A DNA stretch of 64,000 nucleotides from UBA11524 sp963617205 (GCA_963617205.1 CAVEOA010000003.1:62001-126000), one strand, 5' to 3'. Counted from the stretch's first letter, positions 50,069-59,371 are shown. Translations and numbers: made by a program. The notes: generated by a model from the sequence alone, not told the origin.

Positions 50069-51130
50069 TTACGGTTTCCTGACGGCCCGAAGGATTGCCC
50101 TTGTCACGGTCTGCATGTCCTCGGTTGTGCCGATGGTCACGCGCAGATAGGCTTTGAGCATCGGCGCGGAGAAATGCCGCACGAGAATGCCCTCCTCGCG
50201 CAGGCGCTGCTGCACGATGGAAGCATCCTCGTCGTCTGCGCGGACAAACAGGAAGTTCGTCTGGCTCTCCAGCACGGGAATGCCGGCGGAAAGCAGCGCG
50301 TTCCGGCATTCATCGCGGTCGCGGCAAATGGCGGCGGCTGTTTTCGCGGCGTATTCGGTGTCAAGAATCGCCTCGCGGGCAGCGAGCTGCGCGATGCGGT
50401 CAACCGGATAGCTGTTGAAGCTGTCGCGGATGCGCTTGAGGGCGGCCATCAGGTTCGGCTGCCCCATCGCGTAGCCGATGCGCATACCGGCAAGGGCATG
50501 GCTCTTGCTGAAGGTGCGCGTAATCAGCACGTTGTCAAACTCGCGCAGCAGGCTGACGGCGGTTTCCTTCGCGAAGGCGGCGTATGCCTCGTCAATCAGC
50601 AGAACGGCGCCGTTTTCACGCGTATGCCGGGCAAGGATGCGGAGCCGGTCGGCAGAAAGCGCCATGCCGGTCGGCGCGTTCGGGTTGGCAAGGACAATCG
50701 GCAGCCCCATCATGAGCGCGTCATCGTCCACGGAGAAATCCGCCTTCATCGGGACGGAAACGGGCGATGCGCCGAAAAGTCCGGCATAAACGGGGTAAAA
50801 GGAGTACGTGACGGCAGGAATCGCAACGGATTTTCCGGCGAAGAACGCGGCGAACGCAAACGCCAGCACCTCGTCCGAGCCGTTGCCGCAGAACACCCAG
50901 TTCGCCGGGACGTTCTCCACCTCACCGATGGCTTCGCACAGCGCAGTCGCATCCATGTCCGGATACAGGCGCAGCGCGTCCGCGTCATACGTCCGCAGCG
51001 CCTCAAACACGCGCGGCGACGGCGGATAGGGATTCTCGTTCGTGTTCAGCTTGATGAATTTCCGATCCTTCGGCTGCTCGCCGGCAGCGTAGGGCGTCAG
51101 ACGGCGCGCAAGCTCGCTTTCATAGGTCAT
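50069..51130 (-). CDS. hisC: Histidinol-phosphate aminotransferase
   Basis: 353 residues. Fold-type I aminotransferase: LNTNENPYPPSPRV near the start, NPNAPTG near 160, the internal aldimine lysine in TFSKSHALAGMRIGY (about 215), and the C-terminal arginine in VTIGTTEDM. Transaminates imidazole acetol phosphate in histidine synthesis; can also serve aromatic amino acids in other bacteria. ATG 51130 is 8 bp after AGGAGG; the ATG at 51136 overlaps the hisF stop. Last of hisH-hisF-hisC. Confidence 0.95.
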   Translation of the reverse strand: MTYESELARRLTPYAAGEQPKDRKFIKLNTNENPYPPSPRVFEALRTYDADALRLYPDMDATALCEAIGEVENVPANWVFCGNGSDEVLAFAFAAFFAGKSVAIPAVTYSFYPVYAGLFGASPVSVPMKADFSVDDDALMMGLPIVLANPNAPTGMALSADRLRILARHTRENGAVLLIDEAYAAFAKETAVSLLREFDNVLITRTFSKSHALAGMRIGYAMGQPNLMAALKRIRDSFNSYPVDRIAQLAAREAILDTEYAAKTAAAICRDRDECRNALLSAGIPVLESQTNFLFVRADDEDASIVQQRLREEGILVRHFSAPMLKAYLRVTIGTTEDMQTVTRAILRAVRKP

Positions 51131-51132
51131 GG

Positions 51133-51894
51133 TCATATCCTCCTGACCGGCACGCCTTCGCCGGATAAATAATCCTTCAGGTCGCTGATTTTCATGATGC
51201 CGAAGTGAAACAGGGTCGCCGCGAGCGCCGCGTCCGCATGACCGATCGTCAGCGCATCGCGGAAGTGCGCCATGGTGCCTGCGCCGCCGCTGGCAATGAC
51301 CGGAACGCTGACCGCATCGGCAATCGCACGCGTGACGTCCAGATCGAAGCCGCTGCCGACGCCGTCGCAGTCCATGCTCGTCAGCAGGATTTCGCCCGCG
51401 CCGCGCCGGACGCCCTCGGCTGCCCATTCCAGCGCGTCGAGCCCTGTGTTCTCGCGTCCGCCGCGGACGTACACGTCCCAGCCGCCGCCTTCGCGCCGCT
51501 TGACATCCATCGCCAGCACAATGCACTGGCTGCCGAAGCGGAGCGCGCTTTCGGTGATGAAGTCGGGATTGCGGACGGCGGGCGAATTGATGCTGACCTT
51601 GTCCGCGCCGAGGCGGAGCAGGCTGCGAATCTGCGTCAAATCGCTGATGCCGCCGCCGACCGTGAACGGGATGAACACCTGCTCTGCCACGCGTGACACA
51701 ACATCGAGCATGGTGGTGCGCCGCTCATAGGACGCGTTGATGTCCAGCAGCACCAGCTCATCCGCGCCGGCATCGTTATAGCGGACAGCCGCCTCAACCG
51801 GGTCGCCAGCATCGCGGATGTCCGTAAAATGCACGCCCTTCACGACGCGCCCGTCACGGATGTCAAGGCATGGAATGATGCGCTTCGTCAGCAT
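51133..51894 (-). CDS. hisF: Imidazole glycerol phosphate synthase cyclase subunit
   Basis: 253 residues, a (beta/alpha)8 barrel with catalytic aspartates in IIPCLDIRDGRVVKG (D11) and TSMDCDGVGSGFD (about D130). The ammonia made by HisH travels through the barrel to form IGP and AICAR from PRFAR. ATG 51894 overlaps the end of hisH by 7 nt. Confidence 0.97.
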   Translation of the reverse strand: MLTKRIIPCLDIRDGRVVKGVHFTDIRDAGDPVEAAVRYNDAGADELVLLDINASYERRTTMLDVVSRVAEQVFIPFTVGGGISDLTQIRSLLRLGADKVSINSPAVRNPDFITESALRFGSQCIVLAMDVKRREGGGWDVYVRGGRENTGLDALEWAAEGVRRGAGEILLTSMDCDGVGSGFDLDVTRAIADAVSVPVIASGGAGTMAHFRDALTIGHADAALAATLFHFGIMKISDLKDYLSGEGVPVRRI

Positions 51895-52502
51895 GAGGCA
51901 CCTCCCTTCCACGCGGCGAAGCGGCGCAGCATGTTCAGCCCCGCCTCGCCGGATTTCTCCGGATGAAACTGCGTCGCCATGACGCTGCCGCGCTCGATGG
52001 CGGCGGTGAACGTCTGCCCGTAGGTGCATGTCGCGCTCGTCCAGTCGGGGGAGACGTCCGCCATGCAATAGCTGTGAACGAAATACACACATGGCGCTGC
52101 ATCCGCATCGAACAGCACGCTTTGACGCGTTTCAAGCGTATTCCAGCCCATATGCGGGATTTTCAGCCCGTGCTCCTCAAGGCGCGTGACGGTGCCCGGA
52201 AACAGCCCGATCCCATCGTAAACCCCGTTTTCCTCGCTGTGCTGGAACATCAGCTGCATGCCGAGGCAGATGCCCAGCACAGGCGTGCCCTGCGCGGCGG
52301 CATCGAGCACAGCGCGGTCGAGGTGCTTGCGGCGGATGAGCGTCATGGCATCCGCGAACGCGCCGACGCCGGGGAGAATGACGTGGTCAGCCCGGCGAAT
52401 AATTTCGGGCGAATCCGTTACAACGGCGGCTGCACCGATATATTCGAGGGCCTTCTGGACGCTGCGGAGGTTTCCCATGCCGTAATCGATGATGGCAATC
52501 AT
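51888..52502 (-). CDS. hisH: Imidazole glycerol phosphate synthase glutaminase subunit
   Basis: 204 residues. Class I glutamine amidotransferase: nucleophile Cys in GICLGMQLMFQHSEE near residue 80 and His/Glu of the triad in TQFHPEKSGEAG near 185. Supplies ammonia to HisF. First of this three-gene operon; the other his genes are not in the window. Confidence 0.97.
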   Translation of the reverse strand: MIAIIDYGMGNLRSVQKALEYIGAAAVVTDSPEIIRRADHVILPGVGAFADAMTLIRRKHLDRAVLDAAAQGTPVLGICLGMQLMFQHSEENGVYDGIGLFPGTVTRLEEHGLKIPHMGWNTLETRQSVLFDADAAPCVYFVHSYCMADVSPDWTSATCTYGQTFTAAIERGSVMATQFHPEKSGEAGLNMLRRFAAWKGGASC

Positions 52503-52543
52503 CTGCGCTTTTCCTCCTTGAGGGTGGATTTTGATTAACAGCC

Positions 52544-52890
52544 TTACATTCCAAATCAAGTGTGAGAGCGTGCGAAACCGAAGGAGTCCAGAGGGCGACC
52601 GCAGGCTTCGCCTGTTTCATCCCCCTTCGGCATACAATCTCCATTTCGATAGCGGTCTGTAAAGCAACTTTTAAACAGTTACATTCCAAATCAAGCGTGA
52701 GAGTGTGCGAAGCCGAAGGAGTCCAGAGGGCGACCGCAGGCTTCGCCTGTTTCACCCCCTTACGGCATACAATCTCCATTTCGATAGCGGTCTGTAAAGC
52801 AACTTTTAAACAGTTACATTCCAAATCAAGTGTGAGAGCGTGCGAAGCCGAAGGAGTCCAGAGGGCGACCGGAAAGCCCTCTGGGAAAGC
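52544..52890. repeat. Tandem 135-bp intergenic repeat (family B-related)
   Basis: TTACATTCCAAATCAAG starts at 52544, 52679 and 52814, i.e. an exact 135-bp period; each unit continues with GAAGGAGTCCAGAGGGCGACCG and CAATCTCCATTTCGATAGCG. The units run between hisH and the purA terminator; the small frames in them repeat the same peptide and are not considered genes. Nothing else is seen in this 480-bp gap. Confidence 0.9.
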
Positions 52891-52950
52891 TATTAAGGAT
52901 GAAGTCTACATCAAGTTATCACACTAATGCACTAAAGCATCAACGTCCGG

Positions 52951-52978
52951 AAAAAGGCAGGGAAGAACTTCTCTGCCT
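52951..52978 (-). terminator. Terminator of purA
   Basis: AGGCAGGGA and TCTCTGCCT pair with one mismatch; on the minus strand a T-run follows (A-run 52951-52955). Confidence 0.7.
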
Positions 52979-52987
52979 GAATCCGCA

Positions 52988-54262
52988 TCAGCGATAAAGC
53001 ACCTCATGGCGCTTGGGACCATTCGATACCATCTTAATCGGCACACCGCATGACTTTTCGATGAATTCCACATACTTCCGGCAGTTCTCCGGCAGCTCGT
53101 CGTAGCTCTTGGCGCCGCGGATGTCGCACTTCCAGCCGGGCAGCGTTTCGTAGACCGGCTTGCAGCGCATCAGCGTCGGGGTTGCGGGGAATTCGGTAAT
53201 CTGCCTGCCGTCCACCTCGTACGCCACGCACACCGGAATCTCGTCGAGATAGCCCAGCACATCGAGATTCGTCAGGACGACCTGCGTCGCGCCCTGCACC
53301 ATCACGCCGTAACGCGTCGCAACGGCATCGAACCAGCCGACATCGCGTGCGCGGCCGGTCGTTGCGCCAAATTCGCCTGCATCACCGCCGCGGCGGCGGA
53401 GCTCATCGCCTGCATCGCCGTCGAGCCTGCTGACGAACGCGCCTGCACCCACGCAGGACGAATACGCCTTCGTGACGCACACGATGTCGGTCATGTCGCG
53501 TGGAGAAACGCCTGCACCCACGCAGCCGTAGCCCGCGAGCGGCGAGGAGGAGGTCGTGTAGGGATAAATGCCGTGGTCGGGGTCGCGCAGGGAGCCGAGC
53601 TGCCCCTCGAGCAGGATGGTCTTGCCCTCCTGATTCGCCTGATACAGATAATGCGTCGTGTCGGCGACCATCGGGCGGATCTTCTCGGCGAGGTCCTGCA
53701 GCTTTGCCATCAGCGCATCGAGATCAATCGGCGGCTGATGATACAGGTGCTCCAGCAGGACATTCTTCTTCACCAGCGCGATTTCAAGGCGCTTGCGGAG
53801 AAGCGCTTCATCATAGAGCTGGCAGACCTGAATGCCGACCTTGGCGAACTTGTCGGAGTAGAAGGGCGCAATGCCGCTCTTGGTGGAGCCGAACGCGCTC
53901 TTGCCGAGGCGCTCCTCCTCCAGACGGTCGAATTCGATATGATAGGGCATCATGACCTGGCAGCGGTCAGAAATCATGAGCTTGGGCATTGGAACGCCGC
54001 GGGAAGTCAGAGAATCCAGCTCAGTCAGCAGCGCCTCGATATTCAGCGCTACGCCGGGTCCGATGATGTTCACCACATTCTGGTGGAAAACGCCGGACGG
54101 AAGCAGATGAAGTGCGAACTTGCCGTATTCATTGATGATGGTGTGACCGGCATTAGCGCCGCCCTGAAAGCGGACAACAATGTCGCTCTCTTCGGCGAGC
54201 AGGTCAGTCACCTTGCCCTTGCCCTCATCGCCCCAGTTGGCGCCTACAATGGTACGAACCAT
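52988..54262 (-). CDS. purA: Adenylosuccinate synthetase (variant GTP/IMP-site sequence)
   Basis: 424 residues. N-terminal GTP-binding GANWGDEGKGKVTDLLAEESDIVVRFQGGANAGHTI, with catalytic Asp (in GDEGKGK) and His (AGHT). IMP-binding SGIAPFYSDKF and the later FPATPTLMRCKPVYETLPGW. The motif usually written EGAQG reads LEGQLGSLRDPDHGIYPYTTSS here, a sub-family variant. Links IMP and aspartate using GTP on the way to AMP. ATG 54262 follows AAGGGGGA and fits the family start MVRTIVGANWGDEGKGK. Confidence 0.95.
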   Translation of the reverse strand: MVRTIVGANWGDEGKGKVTDLLAEESDIVVRFQGGANAGHTIINEYGKFALHLLPSGVFHQNVVNIIGPGVALNIEALLTELDSLTSRGVPMPKLMISDRCQVMMPYHIEFDRLEEERLGKSAFGSTKSGIAPFYSDKFAKVGIQVCQLYDEALLRKRLEIALVKKNVLLEHLYHQPPIDLDALMAKLQDLAEKIRPMVADTTHYLYQANQEGKTILLEGQLGSLRDPDHGIYPYTTSSSPLAGYGCVGAGVSPRDMTDIVCVTKAYSSCVGAGAFVSRLDGDAGDELRRRGGDAGEFGATTGRARDVGWFDAVATRYGVMVQGATQVVLTNLDVLGYLDEIPVCVAYEVDGRQITEFPATPTLMRCKPVYETLPGWKCDIRGAKSYDELPENCRKYVEFIEKSCGVPIKMVSNGPKRHEVLYR

Positions 54263-54368
54263 GTTGGAAACATCCCCCTTAAAATCGGCAGACTGCCGGA
54301 TGGCAGTTAATCTGCTTACGGTTTCGGCATAACCGCGCGCATGAACAATGTCAGGGCAGTTACACTTT

Positions 54369-54397
54369 ATTATGCGCCACTCGGCAAACAATGTCAA
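54369..54397 (-). promoter_or_regulatory. Sigma-A promoter of purA
   Basis: Minus-strand TTGACA (54392-54397), 17 bp, CATAAT (54369-54374), about 100 bp before the start codon. Confidence 0.7.
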
Positions 54398-54449
54398 GGG
54401 ATAAACGAAAATAAAAACATTTTCAAGCAAAAACTGCAAAACGTTCGGA

Positions 54450-54650
54450 AAAAGGGTCAAGGGGGGACTTCGTCCCGTTTCCTGTCCCTTGCAGTGTCAA
54501 GGGGCAGAGCCCCTTGTAGGGCTTGGGGCAAAGCCCCAACCAAACGGCATCAGTCAACAATGCAAATGTCCCCAACCGCGCCCTCACGAGCGCTGAACAG
54601 AGAAGCGGACGCAGTCCGCGGAACGTCTTCAGCGCAGCGCAGGTAACTAA
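54450..54650. repeat. Intergenic hairpin-rich repeat, family A copy 4 (inverted)
   Basis: Reverse complement of the family A order: GACTTCGTCCCGTTTCCTGT, GGGGCAAAGCCCC, GAGCGCTGAACAGAGA, CTTCAGCGCAGC. No gene in this stretch. Confidence 0.8.
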
Positions 54651-54653
54651 AAA

Positions 54654-54685
54654 AGCAGCAACTCCATCCAAACCGCTGCTTTTTC
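54654..54685. terminator. Probable bidirectional terminator next to repeat A copy 4
   Basis: AGCAGC (54654-54659) pairs with GCTGCT (54675-54680), A-run before and TTTTT after; would end the AraC-type gene transcript. Confidence 0.55.
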
Positions 54686-54776
54686 GTCGCCTTGATTGGC
54701 GAGTTTTCGCTCTACGTAGCAACCCAAAATGTTCGCCCGCAGACGGGTTCAACCGCCTGTCCATGTGCCCGTGATC

Positions 54777-55559
54777 TCATACCGGGGCAGTCTGCTCTGC
54801 GCAGTATGTCCGCAGACCGTATGGCAGTCGCCCTGCAAACAGCGATGGATGGCGCTCTTCCTCCGCCTCGCTGCAAAGGGCACTCCGCCGGTACTGCATG
54901 GGAGATTGCCCCATTTCCTTCTTGAAAACGGTGGAGAAGTACGCCGCTGTCTGGTAGCCGCAGGCCTGCGAAATGTCCTCTATGGTGTGCTGCGTGGTGC
55001 GAAGGAGAAGCTGCGCCTGTTTCAATCGCTGGTTTTTGACATAATCCCCGAAGGTGCGGCCGGTCACATTGCTGAAAATCTCGCACAGGTGACACTTGCT
55101 GATGAAGATGGCGCTGCTTACTGCCTGTAAGGACAAATCGCCGCTCAGATGGGATTGAATGTAGGCGCAGGCGTTTTCAAAATGGGATTGACCTAATTGA
55201 TAGGTCTTTGTAGCGTGGTGATAATCCATAATGATGCTGTCGCCTGCATCCAGCACATCCTGCAAGCTGGCAGGTGAATAATGATGCGCCCGATTCCGGT
55301 AACAGCACTCCGTGAGCGAGATGTTGAGGTGATATTGAAGATAATCATAAAGACCGCGGTTCAGGGATGTGAGCAGAATCATGCATTGCTCCGCATCCAT
55401 GGCGCCGTGGAGACGCGTAATCCGCGCCACCTGCTGGTGAAAGGCCTCCTTGGCGCCCTGAGCGTTTTCAAGCACAAACGCTTCGCAGACGCTCTTCTGG
55501 TTGTAAAGCAAATCCCAATAATCCATGCCCTTCCGGCTGTCCGATGCGTTTTTTGCCAT
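54777..55559 (-). CDS. AraC family transcriptional regulator
   Basis: 260 residues. The C-terminal 100 residues form the double helix-turn-helix of the AraC family (AVSSAIFISKCHLCEIFSNVTGRTFGDYVKNQRLKQAQLLL, then IEDISQACGYQTAAYFSTVFKKEMGQSPMQYRR). The N-terminal 150 residues are helical with several Cys and His and have no assigned ligand. Divergent from the nitrogenase-like cluster with overlapping promoters, so it probably controls it. ATG 55559 follows GAGGAGG. Confidence 0.88.
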   Translation of the reverse strand: MAKNASDSRKGMDYWDLLYNQKSVCEAFVLENAQGAKEAFHQQVARITRLHGAMDAEQCMILLTSLNRGLYDYLQYHLNISLTECCYRNRAHHYSPASLQDVLDAGDSIIMDYHHATKTYQLGQSHFENACAYIQSHLSGDLSLQAVSSAIFISKCHLCEIFSNVTGRTFGDYVKNQRLKQAQLLLRTTQHTIEDISQACGYQTAAYFSTVFKKEMGQSPMQYRRSALCSEAEEERHPSLFAGRLPYGLRTYCAEQTAPV

Positions 55560-55626
55560 ACCTGTTCCTCCTCTGCTGAGATATTCGGCATCCAAAGATT
55601 TTGAAAATTCATCCGCAGAAATTGCA

Positions 55627-55699
55627 TATTCAAAGGGCGTCCCCTCTGGTATAATGCAAACCGCAAGTTAGTTATGTCAAACCGTTAGACACGACTAAC
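55627..55699. promoter_or_regulatory. Overlapping divergent promoters and operator-like repeats of the nitrogenase-like cluster
   Basis: Plus strand: extended -10 TG-G-TATAAT (TATAAT at 55650-55655) with a weak -35. Minus strand: TTGACA (55675-55680), 18 bp, CATTAT (55651-55656), driving the AraC-type gene. Just downstream of the plus -10 lie TTAGTTATG (55668-55676), which matches the feo operator half, and the palindrome GTTAG-ACACGA-CTAAC (55684-55699). Either an iron-type repressor or the AraC protein could act here. Confidence 0.55.
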
Positions 55700-55800
55700 A
55701 TTGTATCCCATCCCGATTGCGCTGTCAAGTGCAGCTTAGGAAAGATTACACGGCAGCTTTGCAAAGCGATGGGCAGATCAGCGGCGAAAGGGGACCATTT

Positions 55801-56577
55801 GTGAGAAGGATCGCAATCTATGGCAAAGGCGGCATCGGCAAGTCCACCACGACATCCAATTTATCCGCCGCGCTGGCCGGGAGAGGCTATCGGGTGATGC
55901 AGATCGGCTGTGATCCCAAGGCGGACTCCACCAAGGGACTCATGGGCGGCAGGCGCATCCCCACGGTGCTGGAGCAGCTGCGGGAAAAGGGCGATGAGCT
56001 GACGCTGTCTGACATCGTGTTTGAAGGCTACGGCGGCGTCCTGTGCGTAGAATCCGGCGGTCCGACGCCCGGCGTTGGCTGTGCGGGACGCGGCATCATT
56101 TCCGCCTTTGAAAAGCTGGCGGAGCTGAAGGCCTTTGAAACCTATCAGCCGGACATCGTGATTTATGACGTGCTTGGCGATGTGGTCTGCGGCGGCTTTG
56201 CCATGCCGATCCGCGAAGGCTATGCCCGCGAGGTGTTCATCGTATCCTCCGGCGAGATGATGGCGCTGTACGCGGCCAGCAACATTGCGCAGGCCATCCG
56301 GAACTTCGGCAAGCGTGGCTATGCCAAGCTGTGCGGCATTATCCTCAATGCCCGCAACATTGCCGATGAAAAGGAGATTGTTCAAAGGGCGGCGGATGAA
56401 ATCGGCACGCAGGTGGTGACGTATATCCCCCGCAGCGGCGATATTCAGAAGGCGGAAGCCGGTGGCGGTACGGTGTTTGAATGCCTTGAGGAGTCGCCCA
56501 TGCACGCGGTGTATAACGATCTTGCAGATCGTGTACTGAATATGACCCGAGATGAGAAAGGAGATCAGGAAGTATGA
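55801..56577 (+). CDS. NifH/BchL-like ATP-dependent reductase (Fe protein)
   Basis: 258 residues. P-loop YGKGGIGKSTTTSN at the N-terminus, DPKADST, and the two [4Fe-4S] cysteines of the family in GGPTPGVGCAGRG and YDVLGDVVCGGFAMPIRE. Homodimers of this type pass electrons, driven by ATP, to a nitrogenase-like component 1, here presumably the two subunits at 59402-61929. GTG 55801 follows AAAGGGGA; upstream in-frame codons lack a ribosome binding site. First gene of the cluster and overlapping the next by 4 nt. True nitrogenase is unlikely: no nifE/N/B genes are present in the window. Confidence 0.9.
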   Translation: MRRIAIYGKGGIGKSTTTSNLSAALAGRGYRVMQIGCDPKADSTKGLMGGRRIPTVLEQLREKGDELTLSDIVFEGYGGVLCVESGGPTPGVGCAGRGIISAFEKLAELKAFETYQPDIVIYDVLGDVVCGGFAMPIREGYAREVFIVSSGEMMALYAASNIAQAIRNFGKRGYAKLCGIILNARNIADEKEIVQRAADEIGTQVVTYIPRSGDIQKAEAGGGTVFECLEESPMHAVYNDLADRVLNMTRDEKGDQEV

Positions 56578-57560
56578 AGAAGTTTCTCTCGTTGATCCTT
56601 TGTGTTGCCATGGCGCTCTGCATGACTGCTTTTGCAGGGGCTGAGGAGAGCGAAAGCGGTGAAGTGGTGCTCTATTATCCCAGCTACCTGCAGGAAAGCG
56701 AAGGCGAATCCATGACGCTGAGCAAGATGCCTGAGCGCATCGTCTGCCTGTCCAACGCCGCGTTGCAGATTCTGGTTCGCTGCGACATTCACCCCGTGGC
56801 GGTGACCACCCCTGCAAGCTCGGTTGAATATCCCGACTGGGTGTCCGACCTGCCGGTGATCTCCACCAGCATGAGCAGCCTGGACATTGAAGCCGTGCTG
56901 TCCTACGAGCCTGACCTGGTCATCGTCGGCAGCTACCAGAAGGAGACCTACGGTCAGCAGTTCGCCGATGCGGGCGTCAGCGTGTACTACACCAGCGAAG
57001 GTCCCTCCATCGCCTACAACGAAGCCAAGGAAGAGGCGCTGACCCTTGCCAAATCCTTCGGCACGGAAGCGCTGGTGAATGAAATCGCTGCGGAGTTCGC
57101 CGCCGTGGAGGAGCGCGCCGCCAGCTACTGCGCCACCCATGCCACCAAGACCATGATGATTTTCTTCTACACCCCCGGCACCTATCAGCAGACCTCTCAG
57201 GGCTATCTGGGCAGCATGCTGTCCCTGCTTCCCTTTGAAAATCTGTCCGATTCTCTGGTCGATCCTGCCAGCCGCACGGTGACGATGGATACCGAAACCG
57301 CGCTGACCGCCAACCCCGAGGTGATTTTCGCCATTTCTCCCACGGCCGCCACGGCGGATGTGCTGGAGCAGCTGTACACGGAAACCTTTGCGGAGAATCC
57401 CGACCTGTGGAATCAGCTGGACGCCGTGAAGAATGACAACATCATCTACCTCACCAGCGAATATGTGACCTCCAAGGGCATTCAGATTATCAACAGCCTG
57501 AACAAGCTGATTGACATGCTGGAAGCGCGTTTTCCCGCAGACGTTACGGCAGGCAACTGA
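56574..57560 (+). CDS. Substrate-binding protein of a FecB/BtuF-class ABC importer
   Basis: 328 residues. Signal peptide (LILCVAMALCMTAFAGA) without an obvious lipobox LxGC, then a class III periplasmic-binding fold: MPERIVCLSNAALQILVRC, SMSSLDIEAVLSYEPDLVIVG and the helix-linked C-lobe. Such proteins bind ferric siderophores, haem or cobalamin outside the membrane. ATG overlaps the Fe-protein stop (ATGA), so it is co-translated with it. Confidence 0.88.
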   Translation: MKKFLSLILCVAMALCMTAFAGAEESESGEVVLYYPSYLQESEGESMTLSKMPERIVCLSNAALQILVRCDIHPVAVTTPASSVEYPDWVSDLPVISTSMSSLDIEAVLSYEPDLVIVGSYQKETYGQQFADAGVSVYYTSEGPSIAYNEAKEEALTLAKSFGTEALVNEIAAEFAAVEERAASYCATHATKTMMIFFYTPGTYQQTSQGYLGSMLSLLPFENLSDSLVDPASRTVTMDTETALTANPEVIFAISPTAATADVLEQLYTETFAENPDLWNQLDAVKNDNIIYLTSEYVTSKGIQIINSLNKLIDMLEARFPADVTAGN

Positions 57561-57579
57561 TCTGTAAGAGGAAAATAAA

Positions 57580-58602
57580 ATGAAAACAAAGACTACCGCG
57601 AAACGGAAAATCAGCGCGCTCAGGGTGGGAACGGTGTGGCTTGTCCTGCTGATCCTTCTGGCAGTGCTGTCCGTGGTGGCAGTCGCAGTCGGCAGCGCAG
57701 GATACAGCGTAGAGCAGATCCTGCGCGCTGTTTTTTCCGGGGAACAAAGCACCGTGAAGGTGATTATCGTAAACCTGCGACTGCCTCGTCTCCTGCTGGC
57801 CATTCTGATCGGTGCGTCCCTGTCCGCCTCCGGTGCGCTTTTGCAGTCCGTGATGCGGAATCCGCTGGCGGACCCCGGCACCATCGGCGTTTCTGCCGGC
57901 GCCGGTACGGCGGCAACAACGATTCTGCTCCTGTTTCCGTCGCTTACCAATTCGGTTCCCCTGTTTGCCTTCGGCGGCGCGGCGCTTGCCTGTGCGCTGA
58001 TTTACACCATGGCATGGAAAGGCGGCATTGACCCCGTCCGCATCATTCTCTCCGGCGTGGCCATCAATACGGTGCTCAGCGCCTACAACTCCTTATTGCA
58101 GCTGCTGTATTCCGACAGCCTGCAGGGCGTGCTGGCCTTCATGAACGGCAGCCTTTCCGGTCGCTCGTGGGCGCAGGTGCGAATCCTTGCCGTTTATGCC
58201 GGTGTCGGTCTGGTGCTGTCCTTTATGTGCATCAAGAGCGCCAACACCCTGCAGCTCGGCGATGAAATGGCGAAATCCCTTGGCGTGAATGTGAACGCCA
58301 GCCGCCTGTTCCTGTCTGCCGTGTCCGCTTTTCTGGCGGCGGCGACGGTGTCTGTGGCGGGCATGATCGGCTTTGTCGGTCTGGTGGTGCCCCATATTGC
58401 CCGGCTGCTGGTGGGCTCGGATTACAAGGCGATGCTCCCTACCAGCGTCCTTTTGGGCGCAGTGGTTCTGCTGGCGGCGGACACCGTGGGGCGCACCATC
58501 GTCCCCGGAATGGAGATTCCCGTGGGCATTGTGATGTCCGTCACGGGCGGACCGTTCTTCCTCTACATGCTGAGAAAGAAGGGAAAAGTCAGTGGAAATT
58601 AA
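57580..58602 (+). CDS. FecCD/BtuC-class ABC transporter permease
   Basis: 340 residues with about ten hydrophobic segments. Family motifs: VNLRLPRLLLAILIGASLSASGALLQSVMRNPLADPGTIGVSAGA, and GMIGFVGLVVPHIARLLVGSD near the C-terminus, which contacts the ATPase. Forms a homodimeric channel for iron-chelate, haem or cobalamin import. It overlaps the ATPase gene by 11 nt. Confidence 0.93.
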   Translation: MKTKTTAKRKISALRVGTVWLVLLILLAVLSVVAVAVGSAGYSVEQILRAVFSGEQSTVKVIIVNLRLPRLLLAILIGASLSASGALLQSVMRNPLADPGTIGVSAGAGTAATTILLLFPSLTNSVPLFAFGGAALACALIYTMAWKGGIDPVRIILSGVAINTVLSAYNSLLQLLYSDSLQGVLAFMNGSLSGRSWAQVRILAVYAGVGLVLSFMCIKSANTLQLGDEMAKSLGVNVNASRLFLSAVSAFLAAATVSVAGMIGFVGLVVPHIARLLVGSDYKAMLPTSVLLGAVVLLAADTVGRTIVPGMEIPVGIVMSVTGGPFFLYMLRKKGKVSGN

Positions 58603-59371
58603 AGCGGAAAACATGGAGATTGCCTATGGGGATTACCTGGCAGTCAGGGATATGAACATTCGCGTGGAAAAGGGCATGATTACCACCATCATCGGTCCCA
58701 ACGGCTCCGGCAAGTCTACCGTGCTCAAGGCGCTGACGCGTCTGCTGAATTACCGCAGGGGCAGTGTATATGTGGATGCCCGCAACCTGAAGGATTTCTC
58801 CGCCAAGGAGCTGGCGCGGAACATCGGCGTTCTTCCGCAAATCCACTCTGCGCCGCCGGATTTTAAGGTGAAGGAGCTGGTGAGCTATGGCCGTATGCCC
58901 TATCAGAAATGGTATGAGCAGTGCAACGATGAGGATCAGAAAATCATCGACTGGGCCATGCAGTCAACCGGGGTGTGGGATTTGCGGGAAAAGTCCATTC
59001 ACGAGTGCTCCGGCGGTGAAAGCCAGCGGGTGTGGATTGCGACCGTACTGACCCAGCAGCCTGAAATCCTCTTCCTGGACGAGCCAACCACCTATCTGGA
59101 CATCTCCCATCAGCAGGAAATGATGCGGCTGGTGAAAAAGCTGAACCGCGAAAGCGGCATCGGCGTGGTGATGGTCCTTCACGACCTGAGCCATGCCATG
59201 GAGGTCAGCGACTGGGTCGTGGTCATCAAGAATGGGCAGAAGTACGACGAAGGGCGTCCGGAGGACGTAATCAATCCCCGCATGATGCGGGAGGTGTATG
59301 ACGTGGATTGCGATATCCTGACCGTCCCCGGTCGGGAAAAGCCCCTGATTGCCTATCGGGAAATTTCCTGA
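58592..59371 (+). CDS. ABC transporter ATP-binding protein (FecE/BtuD class)
   Basis: 259 residues. Walker A IIGPNGSGKSTVLKAL, ABC signature ECSGGESQRVWIATVL, Walker B EILFLDEPTTYLD. Starts with GTG 58592. Powers the importer encoded by the two preceding genes. The position inside a nitrogenase-like operon suggests the importer supplies its substrate, a metal or a cofactor. Confidence 0.94.
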   Translation: MEIKAENMEIAYGDYLAVRDMNIRVEKGMITTIIGPNGSGKSTVLKALTRLLNYRRGSVYVDARNLKDFSAKELARNIGVLPQIHSAPPDFKVKELVSYGRMPYQKWYEQCNDEDQKIIDWAMQSTGVWDLREKSIHECSGGESQRVWIATVLTQQPEILFLDEPTTYLDISHQQEMMRLVKKLNRESGIGVVMVLHDLSHAMEVSDWVVVIKNGQKYDEGRPEDVINPRMMREVYDVDCDILTVPGREKPLIAYREIS

